The notes beneath the pieces were generated by a model. That model was not told the DNA's origin, made no database searches, and worked only from the letters and a program-made list of their open reading frames with translations. Shown here piece after piece: positions 7,812 to 15,858 of a stretch of 48,418 bases of DNA (position 1 is its first letter; every line of letters begins with the position of its first letter). This DNA comes from Pseudaeromonas sp038247115 (GTDB lineage Bacteria; Pseudomonadota; Gammaproteobacteria; Enterobacterales; Aeromonadaceae): NCBI GenBank assembly GCA_038247115.1, contig JBBRVG010000021.1:1-48418 (forward strand). Direction: 5' to 3'. The position numbers and the translations under genes were made by a program.

Positions 7812-9539
7812 TTAACAGACAGCCTTTGGCTTCACAAAGGTATCCAGCACGGCTTCAACCTCAGCAATGGTAGCACAAGCCAACGCTTGGTCTGCCATGG
7901 CTTTAACCTCTGCATAATTGGCGCTACGCACCAGCTGCTTGACACGCGGAATGGACATAGAGCTCATCGAGAACTCATCCAGTCCCATACCCAGAAGCAG
8001 CAGAGAGGCACGATCATCACCAGCCAGTTCACCGCACATACCGGTCCACTTGCCTTCGGCATGAGACGCGTCTATGACTTGCTTGATCAGCGTCAAAACA
8101 GAGGGTGACAGTGGGTTATACAGCCCGGAGATCAGTTCGTTACCCCGATCGACGGCCAAAGTGTATTGCGTCAGGTCGTTGGTACCGATGGAGAAGAAGT
8201 CGGCTTCTTTCGCCAAGTGACGAGCTATGACTGCAGCGGCTGGCGTTTCAATCATGACACCGACTTCGATAGTTTCATCAAACGGCAGTTGCTCATTGCG
8301 TAATTCGGCCTTCAGCTCTTCAATTTCTTGCTTCAGTGCACGCAATTCTTCAACGGAGATGATCATCGGGAACATGATGCGCAACTTGCCGTAGTTCGAG
8401 GCCCGTAAAATGGCCCGCAGCTGGGTGTGCATTATGTCTTTACGATCAAAAAAGATCCGTACGGCACGCCAGCCAAGGAAGGGGTTCATTTCCTTGGGGA
8501 ACTTCATGTACGGCAGTTCTTTATCACCACCTATGTCCATGGTACGGACTATGATGGGCTGATCAGGCATGGATTGAGCCACTTCTTTATAGGCTTGGTA
8601 TTGCTCTTCTTCCGAAGGCAAAGCATCCCGATCCATAAACAGGAACTCAGTCCGGTAGAGACCGACACCTTCAGCACCATTCCGGTGTGCGCCATCCATG
8701 TCCTTGATGGTACCTATGTTGGCACACACCTCGACGCGATGACCGTCAGTTGTCTCAGCGGGCAGTTCTTTGAGTTTCGCCAGCTCGGCTTTTTCAGCCA
8801 GGAATTTGGCCTGGGCATCTTTCAACTTGTTGAGCTGTTCATCGCTCGGGTTGATTAGCACATGGTTGCGCAGGGCATCCAATACCAGAAAGTCGCCAGA
8901 CTTGACTTGCTTGGTGACGTCATTGGTTCCAACGATGGCCGGCAGCTCTAATGAGCGGGCCATGATGGAGGTATGAGAGGTACGGCCACCAATATCCGTG
9001 ACGAAACCACGTACGAAATTCAGGTTGATTTGGGCTGTTTCTGAAGGCGTCAGATCATGGGCCACCAAGATGACTTCTTCATCAATGGTGCTGAGATTGA
9101 CGATTTCCATACCCAAGGCATTTTTCACCAGACGGGTGCCGATATCACGGAAATCTGTGGCGCGTTCGCGCAGATAGGGATCATCCAGCTCTGCCATCAT
9201 GGATGCATATTGTTCGATCGCATGATGAATTGCTTTCTCTGCACTGAAACGCTCATCGCGGATCAGAGTGACGATATCGCCTTCCAGTTCTTCATCTTCG
9301 AGCAACATGATGTGCCCTTCGAAGATGGCCTCTTTCTCTTCACCGAATGTGCGGCCAGCCATCACTTTGATGGCTTCAAGTTGCTGAGAGGATTTAGTGC
9401 GCGCGTCGAAAAAACGCGCAACTTCACTCTCGATGTTGGCCTCTGCAACGGATTCGTTGTTGATGACGATTTCATCTTCTTTGAGCAGGAGTGCTTTCGC
9501 AAACGCGATGCCCGGAGATGCCAGAATTCCAGAAATCAT
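7812..9539 (-). CDS. ptsI: PTS enzyme I (phosphoenolpyruvate-protein phosphotransferase)
   Basis: A 575-residue enzyme I, the same length as in E. coli. It autophosphorylates from PEP and passes phosphate to HPr. The phosphohistidine is H189 in GGRTSHTSIMARSLELPAIVGT. PEP-binding and magnesium-binding motifs of the C-terminal barrel are present (GVGLYRTEFLFMDRD; GVMIETPAAA; FSIGTNDLTQYTLA). The catalytic cysteine motif is TGMCGELAGD. The gene begins 52 bases after ptsH in the same direction. Cytoplasmic; entry point of all PTS sugars. Confidence 0.97.
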   Translation of the reverse strand: MISGILASPGIAFAKALLLKEDEIVINNESVAEANIESEVARFFDARTKSSQQLEAIKVMAGRTFGEEKEAIFEGHIMLLEDEELEGDIVTLIRDERFSAEKAIHHAIEQYASMMAELDDPYLRERATDFRDIGTRLVKNALGMEIVNLSTIDEEVILVAHDLTPSETAQINLNFVRGFVTDIGGRTSHTSIMARSLELPAIVGTNDVTKQVKSGDFLVLDALRNHVLINPSDEQLNKLKDAQAKFLAEKAELAKLKELPAETTDGHRVEVCANIGTIKDMDGAHRNGAEGVGLYRTEFLFMDRDALPSEEEQYQAYKEVAQSMPDQPIIVRTMDIGGDKELPYMKFPKEMNPFLGWRAVRIFFDRKDIMHTQLRAILRASNYGKLRIMFPMIISVEELRALKQEIEELKAELRNEQLPFDETIEVGVMIETPAAAVIARHLAKEADFFSIGTNDLTQYTLAVDRGNELISGLYNPLSPSVLTLIKQVIDASHAEGKWTGMCGELAGDDRASLLLLGMGLDEFSMSSMSIPRVKQLVRSANYAEVKAMADQALACATIAEVEAVLDTFVKPKAVC

Positions 9540-9591
9540 AGCCGTACCTGTAGTTGTGTGTGGATGCCAGAATGCTGAAGGGGGAGCTGGA

Positions 9592-9849
9592 TTATTCCAG
9601 CTCAGCCATCAGAGCGACCAATTTTTCTACAGCCTTCTGAGCATCAGCGCCATCAGCTTTGATCGTCACGGTAGTGCCTTTGGTCAGACCCAGAGTTTGC
9701 AGCTTGAACAGACTCTTGGCGCTGGCGGATTTACCACCACTGACCACGGTAATTTCACTTTGGAACTCTTTGGCTTCTTTTACAAATTGCGCAGCCGGAC
9801 GAGTGTGGAGACCGTTTTCAGCAGTAATGACTACAGATTTCTCAAACAT
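9592..9849 (-). CDS. ptsH: Phosphocarrier protein HPr
   Basis: An 85-residue HPr. The phosphorylated histidine is H15 in NGLHTRPAAQFVKEA. The Ser46 region SGGKSASAKSLFKLQTLGL is that of enteric HPr. It transfers phosphate from enzyme I to EIIA proteins such as Crr. First gene of ptsHI-crr on the minus strand. The ribosome site GGGG(TG)A lies just upstream in the minus-strand leader. The 426-base region upstream separates it from cysK. Confidence 0.97.
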   Translation of the reverse strand: MFEKSVVITAENGLHTRPAAQFVKEAKEFQSEITVVSGGKSASAKSLFKLQTLGLTKGTTVTIKADGADAQKAVEKLVALMAELE

Positions 9850-10275
9850 TTTTCACCCCAATGTTGTTGATGACGATTTCAGGACAAATAGTAAGCCTGA
9901 AACCTTCGAGCGAGTTAAACGTGTTCGGTACTTATTGGCGTGCCTTGATTGTTGGTAATTATTTGACCAGTAAGACCTCAACCGCACCGGATTATGCCTT
10001 GCTCTCGTGGTTGGCAAAAGGCCATACCGTTAGGATGCAACAAAAAATATCCATGCGTTACCTTTTGATACGTTAGCATTGAAAACCCTTGCGCCAAGTC
10101 AATGAAGGCAAATGAAACGTTTTGCATGGCTTTATTCCACCGAGGATAGACAACATATTTCTCTATGTGAAATATGTTATTGGCAGCTTCTTTTGGGTAT
10201 ATAGCACGAAAAAAAGGCACCGGTTAAACCGGTGCCTCGTTTTTAGATGAAAAGTATCGGAAAGTTAGCTCTGGA
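9850..10275. other. Intergenic region between cysK and ptsH
   Basis: This region holds the cysK terminator (10211-10245) and the ptsH leader. A minus-strand promoter candidate for ptsH has -10 CATAAT (plus positions 9991-9996) and -35 TTTGCC (10013-10018) with a 16-base spacer. A Cra-like half-palindrome TGAAACGTTTTG lies at 10113-10124. E. coli ptsH is known to be under Cra and CRP control, which makes the site plausible but unproven. A minus-strand 80-codon frame at 9978-10220 has no recognisable protein features and lies over these elements, so I do not call it a gene. Confidence 0.4.
10211..10245. terminator. Terminator of cysK
   Basis: AGGCACCGGT (10215-10224), a short loop, then ACCGGTGCCT (10228-10237): a perfect 10-base stem. 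On the minus strand it is followed by a run of Ts (the A run at 10209-10215), as expected for cysK. Confidence 0.88.
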
Positions 10276-11244
10276 TCAGGCTTGGAGTTCTTGCTCACCA
10301 AATTGGCCCTGGAACAGCACGCTGGAGAGATAGCGTTCACCGGAGCTTGGGAGTATGACCACTATGGTCTTGTCTTTAAATTCTGGTAATTCGGCAATCC
10401 GATTGGCTGCGACCACAGCAGCTCCGGAGCTGATACCGGCTAGAATGCCCTCTTCCTGCATCAGGCGGCGAGCCATCTCGACGGCCTCGTCACTGGTCAC
10501 TTGCTCTACACGATCAAGCAAGGAGAGATCGAGATTACCCGGAATGAAGCCGGCGCCAATGCCCTGGATTTTATGGGGACCTGGTTTGATCTCTTCGCCA
10601 GCCAGCTTTTGGCTGATAACCGGCGACTCCCTGGGTTCAACGGCGACACTGGTAATGGCTTTCCCCTGGATCTGTTTGATGTAGCGGGATATCCCGGTAA
10701 TGGTGCCACCTGTCCCTACGCCAGCTACTATGACATCGACTTCACCATCGGTTGCGTCCCAAATTTCCGGGCCTGTGGTCTGGACGTGAATTTCCGGATT
10801 TGCCGGATTATCAAACTGCTGCAACAAGATATATCTTGCTGGATCCGAGTCGCGGATTTCTTCGGCTTTGGCGACGGCACCCTTCATCCCCAGAGGCCCT
10901 TCAGTCAAGACCAGGTTGGCGCCCAGCGCTTTCAGTAGTTTGCGACGTTCCAGGCTCATGGTGGCAGGCATAGTCAAGGTAATGGCGTAGCCGCGGGATG
11001 CGGCAACGAAGGCCAGAGCAATACCTGTGTTCCCACTGGTCGGTTCGATGATTTCCTTGCCCGGGCCGAGCAGACCTTTTTTCTCGGCATCCCAAATCAT
11101 GTTGGCACCGATGCGGCATTTCACGCTGAAGCTGGGGTTCCGGCTTTCTATCTTTGCCAGAACTCGGCCTTTACTGACCCGGTTCAATTTGACTAAGGGC
11201 GTGTTTCCAATAGTCAGTGAGTTATCTTCGTACACTTTGCTCAT
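10276..11244 (-). CDS. cysK: Cysteine synthase A (O-acetylserine sulfhydrylase)
   Basis: A 322-residue PLP enzyme making cysteine from O-acetylserine and sulfide. The Schiff-base lysine is K42 in NPSFSVKCRIGANM. The substrate loop TSGNTGIALAFVAA and the phosphate-binding GVGTGGTITGISRYIK are intact. The C-terminal GERYLSSVLF is typical of CysK. Length matches E. coli (323). In E. coli cysK sits between cysZ and ptsH in the same direction. Here the ptsH side is conserved, but two cell-wall genes on the other strand separate cysK from cysZ. AGGGAC lies upstream of the ATG on the minus strand. Confidence 0.97.
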   Translation of the reverse strand: MSKVYEDNSLTIGNTPLVKLNRVSKGRVLAKIESRNPSFSVKCRIGANMIWDAEKKGLLGPGKEIIEPTSGNTGIALAFVAASRGYAITLTMPATMSLERRKLLKALGANLVLTEGPLGMKGAVAKAEEIRDSDPARYILLQQFDNPANPEIHVQTTGPEIWDATDGEVDVIVAGVGTGGTITGISRYIKQIQGKAITSVAVEPRESPVISQKLAGEEIKPGPHKIQGIGAGFIPGNLDLSLLDRVEQVTSDEAVEMARRLMQEEGILAGISSGAAVVAANRIAELPEFKDKTIVVILPSSGERYLSSVLFQGQFGEQELQA

Positions 11245-11580
11245 GGCGCTGTCCCTATGTTTTCAGCAGATAAGATTAGATTAATCATATAAACAGTAAT
11301 CGGAAGTGACATTTAGTTATAAACATATGTTCTGTGCAACTATGTGAGTTGGCGCGGGAGAGGATTGACCCGATAGCGAACTCCGAATTCGGGCAGGCTG
11401 AGGTGCGATTCGGTGTGATATCGATCATGGCCTCCATGGAAAGCGAATCCCCAGATTGACAGCTTGTTGTGAAAGCTAAACACTGCAACGGGCTGGTATG
11501 GAACCAGCCTCTGCATAACAGGATGTAGCAAATAACCCGTGTGGGATCCGCGATAGGTATCCCTCCACCGTGGAGGCAGG
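11245..11580. other. Divergent control region between cysK and ldtD-like gene
   Basis: The two genes are transcribed away from each other from this 336-base region. The cysK-proximal part is AT-rich, as expected for a CysB-type activated promoter, but I could not fix boxes with confidence. A small stem GGCTGGT/ACCAGCC lies at 11491-11508 without a T run. The ldtD-proximal end has a hairpin covering the ribosome site (listed separately). I see no small gene here. Confidence 0.4.
11562..11576 (+). promoter_or_regulatory. Hairpin that covers the ldtD ribosome binding site
   Basis: CCTCCA (11562-11567) pairs perfectly with TGGAGG (11571-11576) over a 3-base loop. TGGAGG is the Shine-Dalgarno for the ATG at 11581, so the stem would hide it. 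The pairing is seen; control of translation (for example thermal or by a ligand or protein) is inference. Confidence 0.55.
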
Positions 11581-13143
11581 ATGTTAGATAGGCAAATCAA
11601 TAGTTGGGGTATCGGGTGCTGGATGCTTGGCGTCTCCATGCTGGGGCATGCGGTTGCCGCTGAGCTACCTCAGGCTGCTACTCCACCTCGCTATGGTGAG
11701 GCGGCGGCAGTATTTTCTCCAACGTCCACCTATCCCTTGCCCAGCGTTGAGGAAAGAAAAGAGCTAGCTCAACAATTGTTGGAACTGGCGGTCGCCAATA
11801 TACATCCGCGATTCAATGAGCTGTGGCTGGCCTTGATGAATAGTCAGGATGCCGCCACCCAGAGCCGACTCTTGGCTGAGTCGTATATGACGCTGCAACG
11901 GTTCCGGAGTCAGTGGCATCAGTTGAGCTGGGATGCCAGAGAGCGCCTTAATGTACGAAAGTTCAATCTGCAACCGACTCTGACGGATAGGGATGATTAC
12001 CTGCTGTTGTTACAGCAAGGTGGGCTCATGGCTACAGTGATCGCCATGCAACCCCAGGAGCCGAATTATCTGGCCATGCGACAGCAGCTAAACCATCTGC
12101 TGGATATGGCGCGTCAAGAGCCCTGGCCAGACATTCCCGACCTGCGCCTGCGCCCGGGCGAAAGCAGTGACAGCTTGCCGGTTATCAAACAAGTCCTTTT
12201 GCGCTTGCAACTGCTTGAACAAGCGGACAGCGACCCCCTGTATAGCGATGGGGTGGTTGCGGCAGTCAAAGGCTTTCAGCGCTCTCATGGATTAGCCGAC
12301 GACGGGGTCATTGGTCGCAAGACATTGATGTGGCTTCGGGTCCCTCCTGAGCAAAAAGCCGTGATCCTGGCAAGAACTCTGCTCCGTCAGGATGTCGGTG
12401 ATCAACTGGATACCGGCCGCTATGTGCTGGTCAACTTGCCGGAATATCAATTACGAGTTCTGGATGGTGAACATCAACTACTGAGCAGTCGGGTCATAGT
12501 CGGTCAGCTGAAGCGTCAGACGCCTATCCTCTCCAGTCAGATTGCGAGCGTGGTACTGAACCCTGCGTGGCATGTTCCCACCACCATATTGCGGCAAGAT
12601 ATAGTGCCCAAGTTGTCTCGTGATCCTGGGTATCTGCTGAAGGAAAGATTTGATATTTACAGTTACGATGGCGTCAAGATCGATCCGGCTTCTATTACTC
12701 TGGATGATGCAATTACCGCCGGCTTCCCTTATCGCTTGCGCCAGCAGCCCGGTGATCACAATGCCTTGGGTCGTTATAAATTCTATTTGCCGAATGATGA
12801 CTCCATCTACCTGCATTCCACCTCCAAACCCAGCTTATTCAACCATGATCTCAGAGCCATCAGCTCCGGGTGTGTGCGTGTTGAGCAGTCCGCCGATTTG
12901 GCAGAGCTATTACTTAAAGATTCAAAATGGAATAAAGATAAGCTGGATGCCATCTTGCAGAGCAAGGCAACCAAATGGGTACCCTTAAATACCCCGGTTC
13001 CTGTGTATACCGTCTATTGGCGCAGTTGGGTTGATGCGCAAGGACTACTGCAATTCCGCGATGATATCTACGGTTTTGACAGCGGAAAGGTCGATGGCAA
13101 TGGGCCTGTGATGCGAAGTTTACGCCGCCACCAGAAGGCCTGA
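11581..13143 (+). CDS. ldtD: L,D-transpeptidase of the YcbB/LdtD family
   Basis: A 520-residue exported enzyme predicted to form 3-3 (mDAP-mDAP) peptidoglycan crosslinks. Residues 1-28 are a signal peptide (MLDRQINSWG..., hydrophobic, ending AVAAE). A peptidoglycan-binding domain 1 lies at about 193-253 (LRLRPG; YSDGVVAAVKGFQRSHGLADDG). The YkuD catalytic domain spans about 280-450. Its signature is complete: H412 in IYLHSTS and the nucleophile C431 in ISSGCVRVE. It is shorter than E. coli LdtD (615). The start has a strong TGGAGG 4 bases away. The gene is followed by a terminator and then by a MepK-like gene, a functional partner. In E. coli ycbB and ycbK are also adjacent, but at another locus. 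Confidence 0.93.
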   Translation: MLDRQINSWGIGCWMLGVSMLGHAVAAELPQAATPPRYGEAAAVFSPTSTYPLPSVEERKELAQQLLELAVANIHPRFNELWLALMNSQDAATQSRLLAESYMTLQRFRSQWHQLSWDARERLNVRKFNLQPTLTDRDDYLLLLQQGGLMATVIAMQPQEPNYLAMRQQLNHLLDMARQEPWPDIPDLRLRPGESSDSLPVIKQVLLRLQLLEQADSDPLYSDGVVAAVKGFQRSHGLADDGVIGRKTLMWLRVPPEQKAVILARTLLRQDVGDQLDTGRYVLVNLPEYQLRVLDGEHQLLSSRVIVGQLKRQTPILSSQIASVVLNPAWHVPTTILRQDIVPKLSRDPGYLLKERFDIYSYDGVKIDPASITLDDAITAGFPYRLRQQPGDHNALGRYKFYLPNDDSIYLHSTSKPSLFNHDLRAISSGCVRVEQSADLAELLLKDSKWNKDKLDAILQSKATKWVPLNTPVPVYTVYWRSWVDAQGLLQFRDDIYGFDSGKVDGNGPVMRSLRRHQKA

Positions 13144-13165
13144 CTCAGAATAATATCGTAGTAAT

Positions 13166-13190
13166 AACGCGCCGCATGGCGCGTTTATTT
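13166..13190 (+). terminator. Terminator after ldtD
   Basis: AACGCGCC (13166-13173), loop GCAT, GGCGCGTT (13178-13185), then TATTTT. The T tract is moderate, so some readthrough into the MepK-like gene is possible. Confidence 0.75.
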
Positions 13191-13373
13191 TGTGCGATAG
13201 CTCATGATTCAGTCGGTTTTGTTGACGAGAAAGGGCCCTTTGAGTCGTTATTCGAAATCGTTGTTTGACACTGGTTTTATCCAATCGTTATCTTCTTTAC
13301 CTACCGTTGGGCATAGAGTCGAGCGCGTTGTAAGTTTTCGTGCGGGAATACCCATGCTGGGAGGGGCGTTAAC

Positions 13374-13922
13374 ATGTTGGATCTGGAAATCAGTCGTCGT
13401 CGTTTGTTGTTGGGCGGTGCCTGTTTGATGGCGGCAAGTCTGTTGCCCGAAACCGCTTATGCAAGTCGTACTGCTCCAGCCCGGTTGCTGCGGTTTTACA
13501 ATCCGAACACGGGAGAACGCGTATCCGCCTGTTATTGGGAAAACGGTCGCTATAACAAGGATGGGTTGCAAGAGTTTAGCTGGTTGTTTCGTGATCACCG
13601 TGCTGGCGATGTGCAATTACCGATTGATACCAAATTGTTCGACCAGCTATTTGAATTGCAGCGTAAATTAGGTGTGCAAAAAGAAATTCATGTGGTTTGT
13701 GGCTATCGCTCGCAGCAAACCAATGCGGCGTTGCGGCGCTCTAGCCGTGGCGTGGCAAAGAAGAGTCTGCATATGTCTGGCAAGGCGGTGGATTTACGCA
13801 TTCCCGGGGTAGAACTTAATCATATTCGTCGTGCCGCCTTGGCCCTGAATTCGGGTGGCGTCGGTTATTACCCCCGTTCCAATTTTGTCCATCTGGATAC
13901 TGGGCCGAAAAGGCACTGGTAA
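13374..13922 (+). CDS. mepK: YcbK/MepK-type murein endopeptidase (DUF882, M15 peptidase family), Tat-exported
   Basis: A 182-residue protein. The N-terminus SRRRLLLGGACLMAASLL followed by AYA is a twin-arginine signal peptide. The mature DUF882 domain carries the zinc-site residues of LAS/M15-type peptidases: H133 and D140 in SLHMSGKAVDLR, and H173 in FVHLD. E. coli MepK (YcbK) cleaves the 3-3 crosslinks that L,D-transpeptidases make, which fits the upstream ldtD gene. Length and sequence match E. coli YcbK (182). GGAGGGG lies 7 bases before the ATG. A terminator shared with cysZ follows. Confidence 0.93.
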   Translation: MLDLEISRRRLLLGGACLMAASLLPETAYASRTAPARLLRFYNPNTGERVSACYWENGRYNKDGLQEFSWLFRDHRAGDVQLPIDTKLFDQLFELQRKLGVQKEIHVVCGYRSQQTNAALRRSSRGVAKKSLHMSGKAVDLRIPGVELNHIRRAALALNSGGVGYYPRSNFVHLDTGPKRHW

Positions 13923-13930
13923 TTTAGATG

Positions 13931-13965
13931 ACACAAAAAAGCGCCACTGGCGCTTTTTTTGTGTC
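13931..13965. terminator. Bidirectional terminator between mepK and cysZ
   Basis: ACACAAAAAAGCGCC and GGCGCTTTTTTTGTGT face each other across the loop ACT. A and T runs on both arms allow function on both strands. Confidence 0.9.
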
Positions 13966-13979
13966 TGCTGCGGCTTGAG

Positions 13980-14735
13980 TCAGGCGGCTGGCATATGGCG
14001 TGCGCGATACAGATCAACCCACATCGCCGTGGCGCCACAGACGGCGACGGGCATGATCAGGAAATTGATCAGTGGAATGGCGGTGCACACCGAGACGGCA
14101 AAGCCAAATCCCAGGTTAGGAAGGCGTTCCGATTTGAGATCATCGCGCATGACTTCAAATGGGATCTTGTGATTGTCATAGGAATAATCCGCGTATTGTA
14201 CGGCCGCCATCCAGGCCGATAACAATACCCAGAGCAGCGGCGCCAGGGTTTGTCCCAGTAGTGGAATAAAAAACAAGATCAGGCAGCCGATAGCCTTCGG
14301 CAGGTAATATTTCAATTTTTGCCATTCCCGTTTCAGAATTCTGGGAATATCAGCGAGCAGTTGGCGTAGGGAAGTATCGGGCGGAGTGACACCCGTCAGT
14401 CGCGCCTCCACCTGTTCGGCGAGCAGGCCATTGAACGGCGCCGCTATCCAGTTTGCAACCATGCTGAAAATGAACGAAAAAAACAGTAACACCACTATGA
14501 TGGCCAAAGGCCAGAGTAGATATTCAAGCCATGTCAGCCAGGAAGGTAACTGCCCGATCCATTGGTCTACCCAACCCGAGAGTCGGGAGAAGAGCCAATA
14601 AAATGATGCTGAAAAAAGAATCAGGTTGGTCAGTAGCGGCAGTAAGACAAAACGTCGCAACCCCGGTTGACAGACCAGAGAAAGCCCTTGTGCTAAGTAA
14701 CTGATGCCACTTTTCTTCGTGATTGTATAAACCAT
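13980..14735 (-). CDS. cysZ: Sulfate permease CysZ
   Basis: A 251-residue inner-membrane protein for sulfate uptake in cysteine synthesis. It matches E. coli CysZ (253) in length and in conserved segments: SYLAQGLSLVCQPGLRRFVLLPLL at the start, NWIAAPFNGLLAEQVEARLTG in the middle, and LINFLIMPVAVCGATAMWVD near the end. Several hydrophobic helices are visible (about 29-49, 70-95, 150-180, 210-232). It is divergent from zipA, as in E. coli. It is separated from cysK by ldtD-mepK, so the two cys genes here cannot share a transcript. Confidence 0.95.
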   Translation of the reverse strand: MVYTITKKSGISYLAQGLSLVCQPGLRRFVLLPLLTNLILFSASFYWLFSRLSGWVDQWIGQLPSWLTWLEYLLWPLAIIVVLLFFSFIFSMVANWIAAPFNGLLAEQVEARLTGVTPPDTSLRQLLADIPRILKREWQKLKYYLPKAIGCLILFFIPLLGQTLAPLLWVLLSAWMAAVQYADYSYDNHKIPFEVMRDDLKSERLPNLGFGFAVSVCTAIPLINFLIMPVAVCGATAMWVDLYRARHMPAA

Positions 14736-14971
14736 GCTGCTTTCCCGCGTACAATAGTGTTACAGATATTACAAATAGTGTCTCATTTTGGTAAAGTCAT
14801 TGCAGCCATACTCGGCGGACTCTGGTTATATTCTTCCGGGTCGGTTGATTATGTGGCCTTCAGAATTTGAGAGGGACGCGCCGGCCATAGAATTATCAAT
14901 TTATGGTCGGCATCAAGGGCAACCGCTGAATTGCCCGAATGGGCTCAATAGAATTAGAAAGAGAAACGGCA

Positions 14972-15778
14972 ATGCAGGATTTGCGAATCATACTGGTCAT
15001 CATTGGTGCATTAGCGATTGCGGCCTTGGTCATCCATGGACTTTGGACCAATCGTAAAAACAAGCGCATTTCCATCAAGGAAAAGCCGCTTGGGCGCATG
15101 CCGGATGTAAAATCAAAATATCGCGATGACACCGAGAGTGTCGGTGATGGTTTTGACGAGGATGGTATTGGCAAGGTTCGTGTCGTTTCTCGTCGGCAAG
15201 AGCCGAAAATGCCTGCCAGCAGCCCCAAACAGTGGAGTAGCGCCAAAGTAGAACCTGCACTGGCCATGACTCCTATTCTGGCCGATGAGCCCATTGCGCC
15301 GGTACCCATGGTTGAATCTGAGGCTGTCGTTGCGGCGGCGCCCCAGGTGGTAGTTGCTCAATCCTGGAGTGATGTTTATCAGATCAACATAATGTCGCGC
15401 GAGGGAGCCCTGATCGCCGGTGAAGATTTGTTGTTCATTCTGAAAAAGTTAGGTTTCCGGTATGGTGATATGTCCATTTTCCATCGTCATCTGGAGCCGA
15501 GCGGTCACGGGGATATTCTGTTTAGTCTGGCCAACATGGTGAAGCCGGGTACCTTTGATCCCGCTCGTATGGCGCAATTTTCCACACCAGGTGTCTCCTT
15601 GTTTATGGAGTTGCCGCATCCGGGGCGAGCCGAAGCACACTTTAAACTGATGCTGCAAGCCGCAGAAAAAATCTCTGCAGAACTGGATACCCTCTTGATG
15701 GACCGGCAGCGCAACCCGCTGAGCGAGTATGCGATTAGCCAATATCTTGACGAGCTACGTGCTTACGATATGCAGTGA
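14972..15778 (+). CDS. zipA: Cell division protein ZipA
   Basis: A 268-residue protein that tethers FtsZ to the inner membrane at the division site. The N-terminus MQDLRIILVIIGALAIAALVIHGLW is the single membrane anchor. A charged then Pro/Ala-rich linker runs to about residue 125. The C-terminal FtsZ-binding domain (about 127-265) contains SLANMVKPGTFDP, FRYGDMSIFHRHLEP and FSTPGVSLFMELP. The linker is much shorter than in E. coli ZipA (328 residues). An upstream in-frame start at 14939 would add 11 residues. The ATG at 14972 matches the conserved family start MQDLR and follows the membrane-anchor pattern. Upstream of ligA, as in E. coli. Confidence 0.95.
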   Translation: MQDLRIILVIIGALAIAALVIHGLWTNRKNKRISIKEKPLGRMPDVKSKYRDDTESVGDGFDEDGIGKVRVVSRRQEPKMPASSPKQWSSAKVEPALAMTPILADEPIAPVPMVESEAVVAAAPQVVVAQSWSDVYQINIMSREGALIAGEDLLFILKKLGFRYGDMSIFHRHLEPSGHGDILFSLANMVKPGTFDPARMAQFSTPGVSLFMELPHPGRAEAHFKLMLQAAEKISAELDTLLMDRQRNPLSEYAISQYLDELRAYDMQ

Positions 15779-15801
15779 GAGTGGTCTTTAAGGTTTTAAA
15801 G

Positions 15802-15823
15802 TGCGGCTACGGCCGCATTTTTT
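15802..15823 (+). terminator. Terminator between zipA and ligA
   Basis: TGCGGC (15802-15807), loop TACG, GCCGCA (15812-15817), then six Ts. The stem is short (6 bases), so it is probably partial, leaving some zipA-ligA cotranscription. Confidence 0.7.
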
Positions 15824-15858
15824 ATGGTGATGAATTTTGACATCGAAGGGCGGCATTG

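Noticed and set aside
10158..10180. Possible CRP site (TGTGAAATATGTTATT) upstream of ptsH
   Set aside because: The left half fits TGTGA, but the right half does not match TCACA.
9978..10220. 80-codon minus-strand frame between ptsH and cysK
   Set aside because: It overlaps the cysK terminator and the Cra-like site, has no clear ribosome site and shows no protein features. More likely leader DNA.
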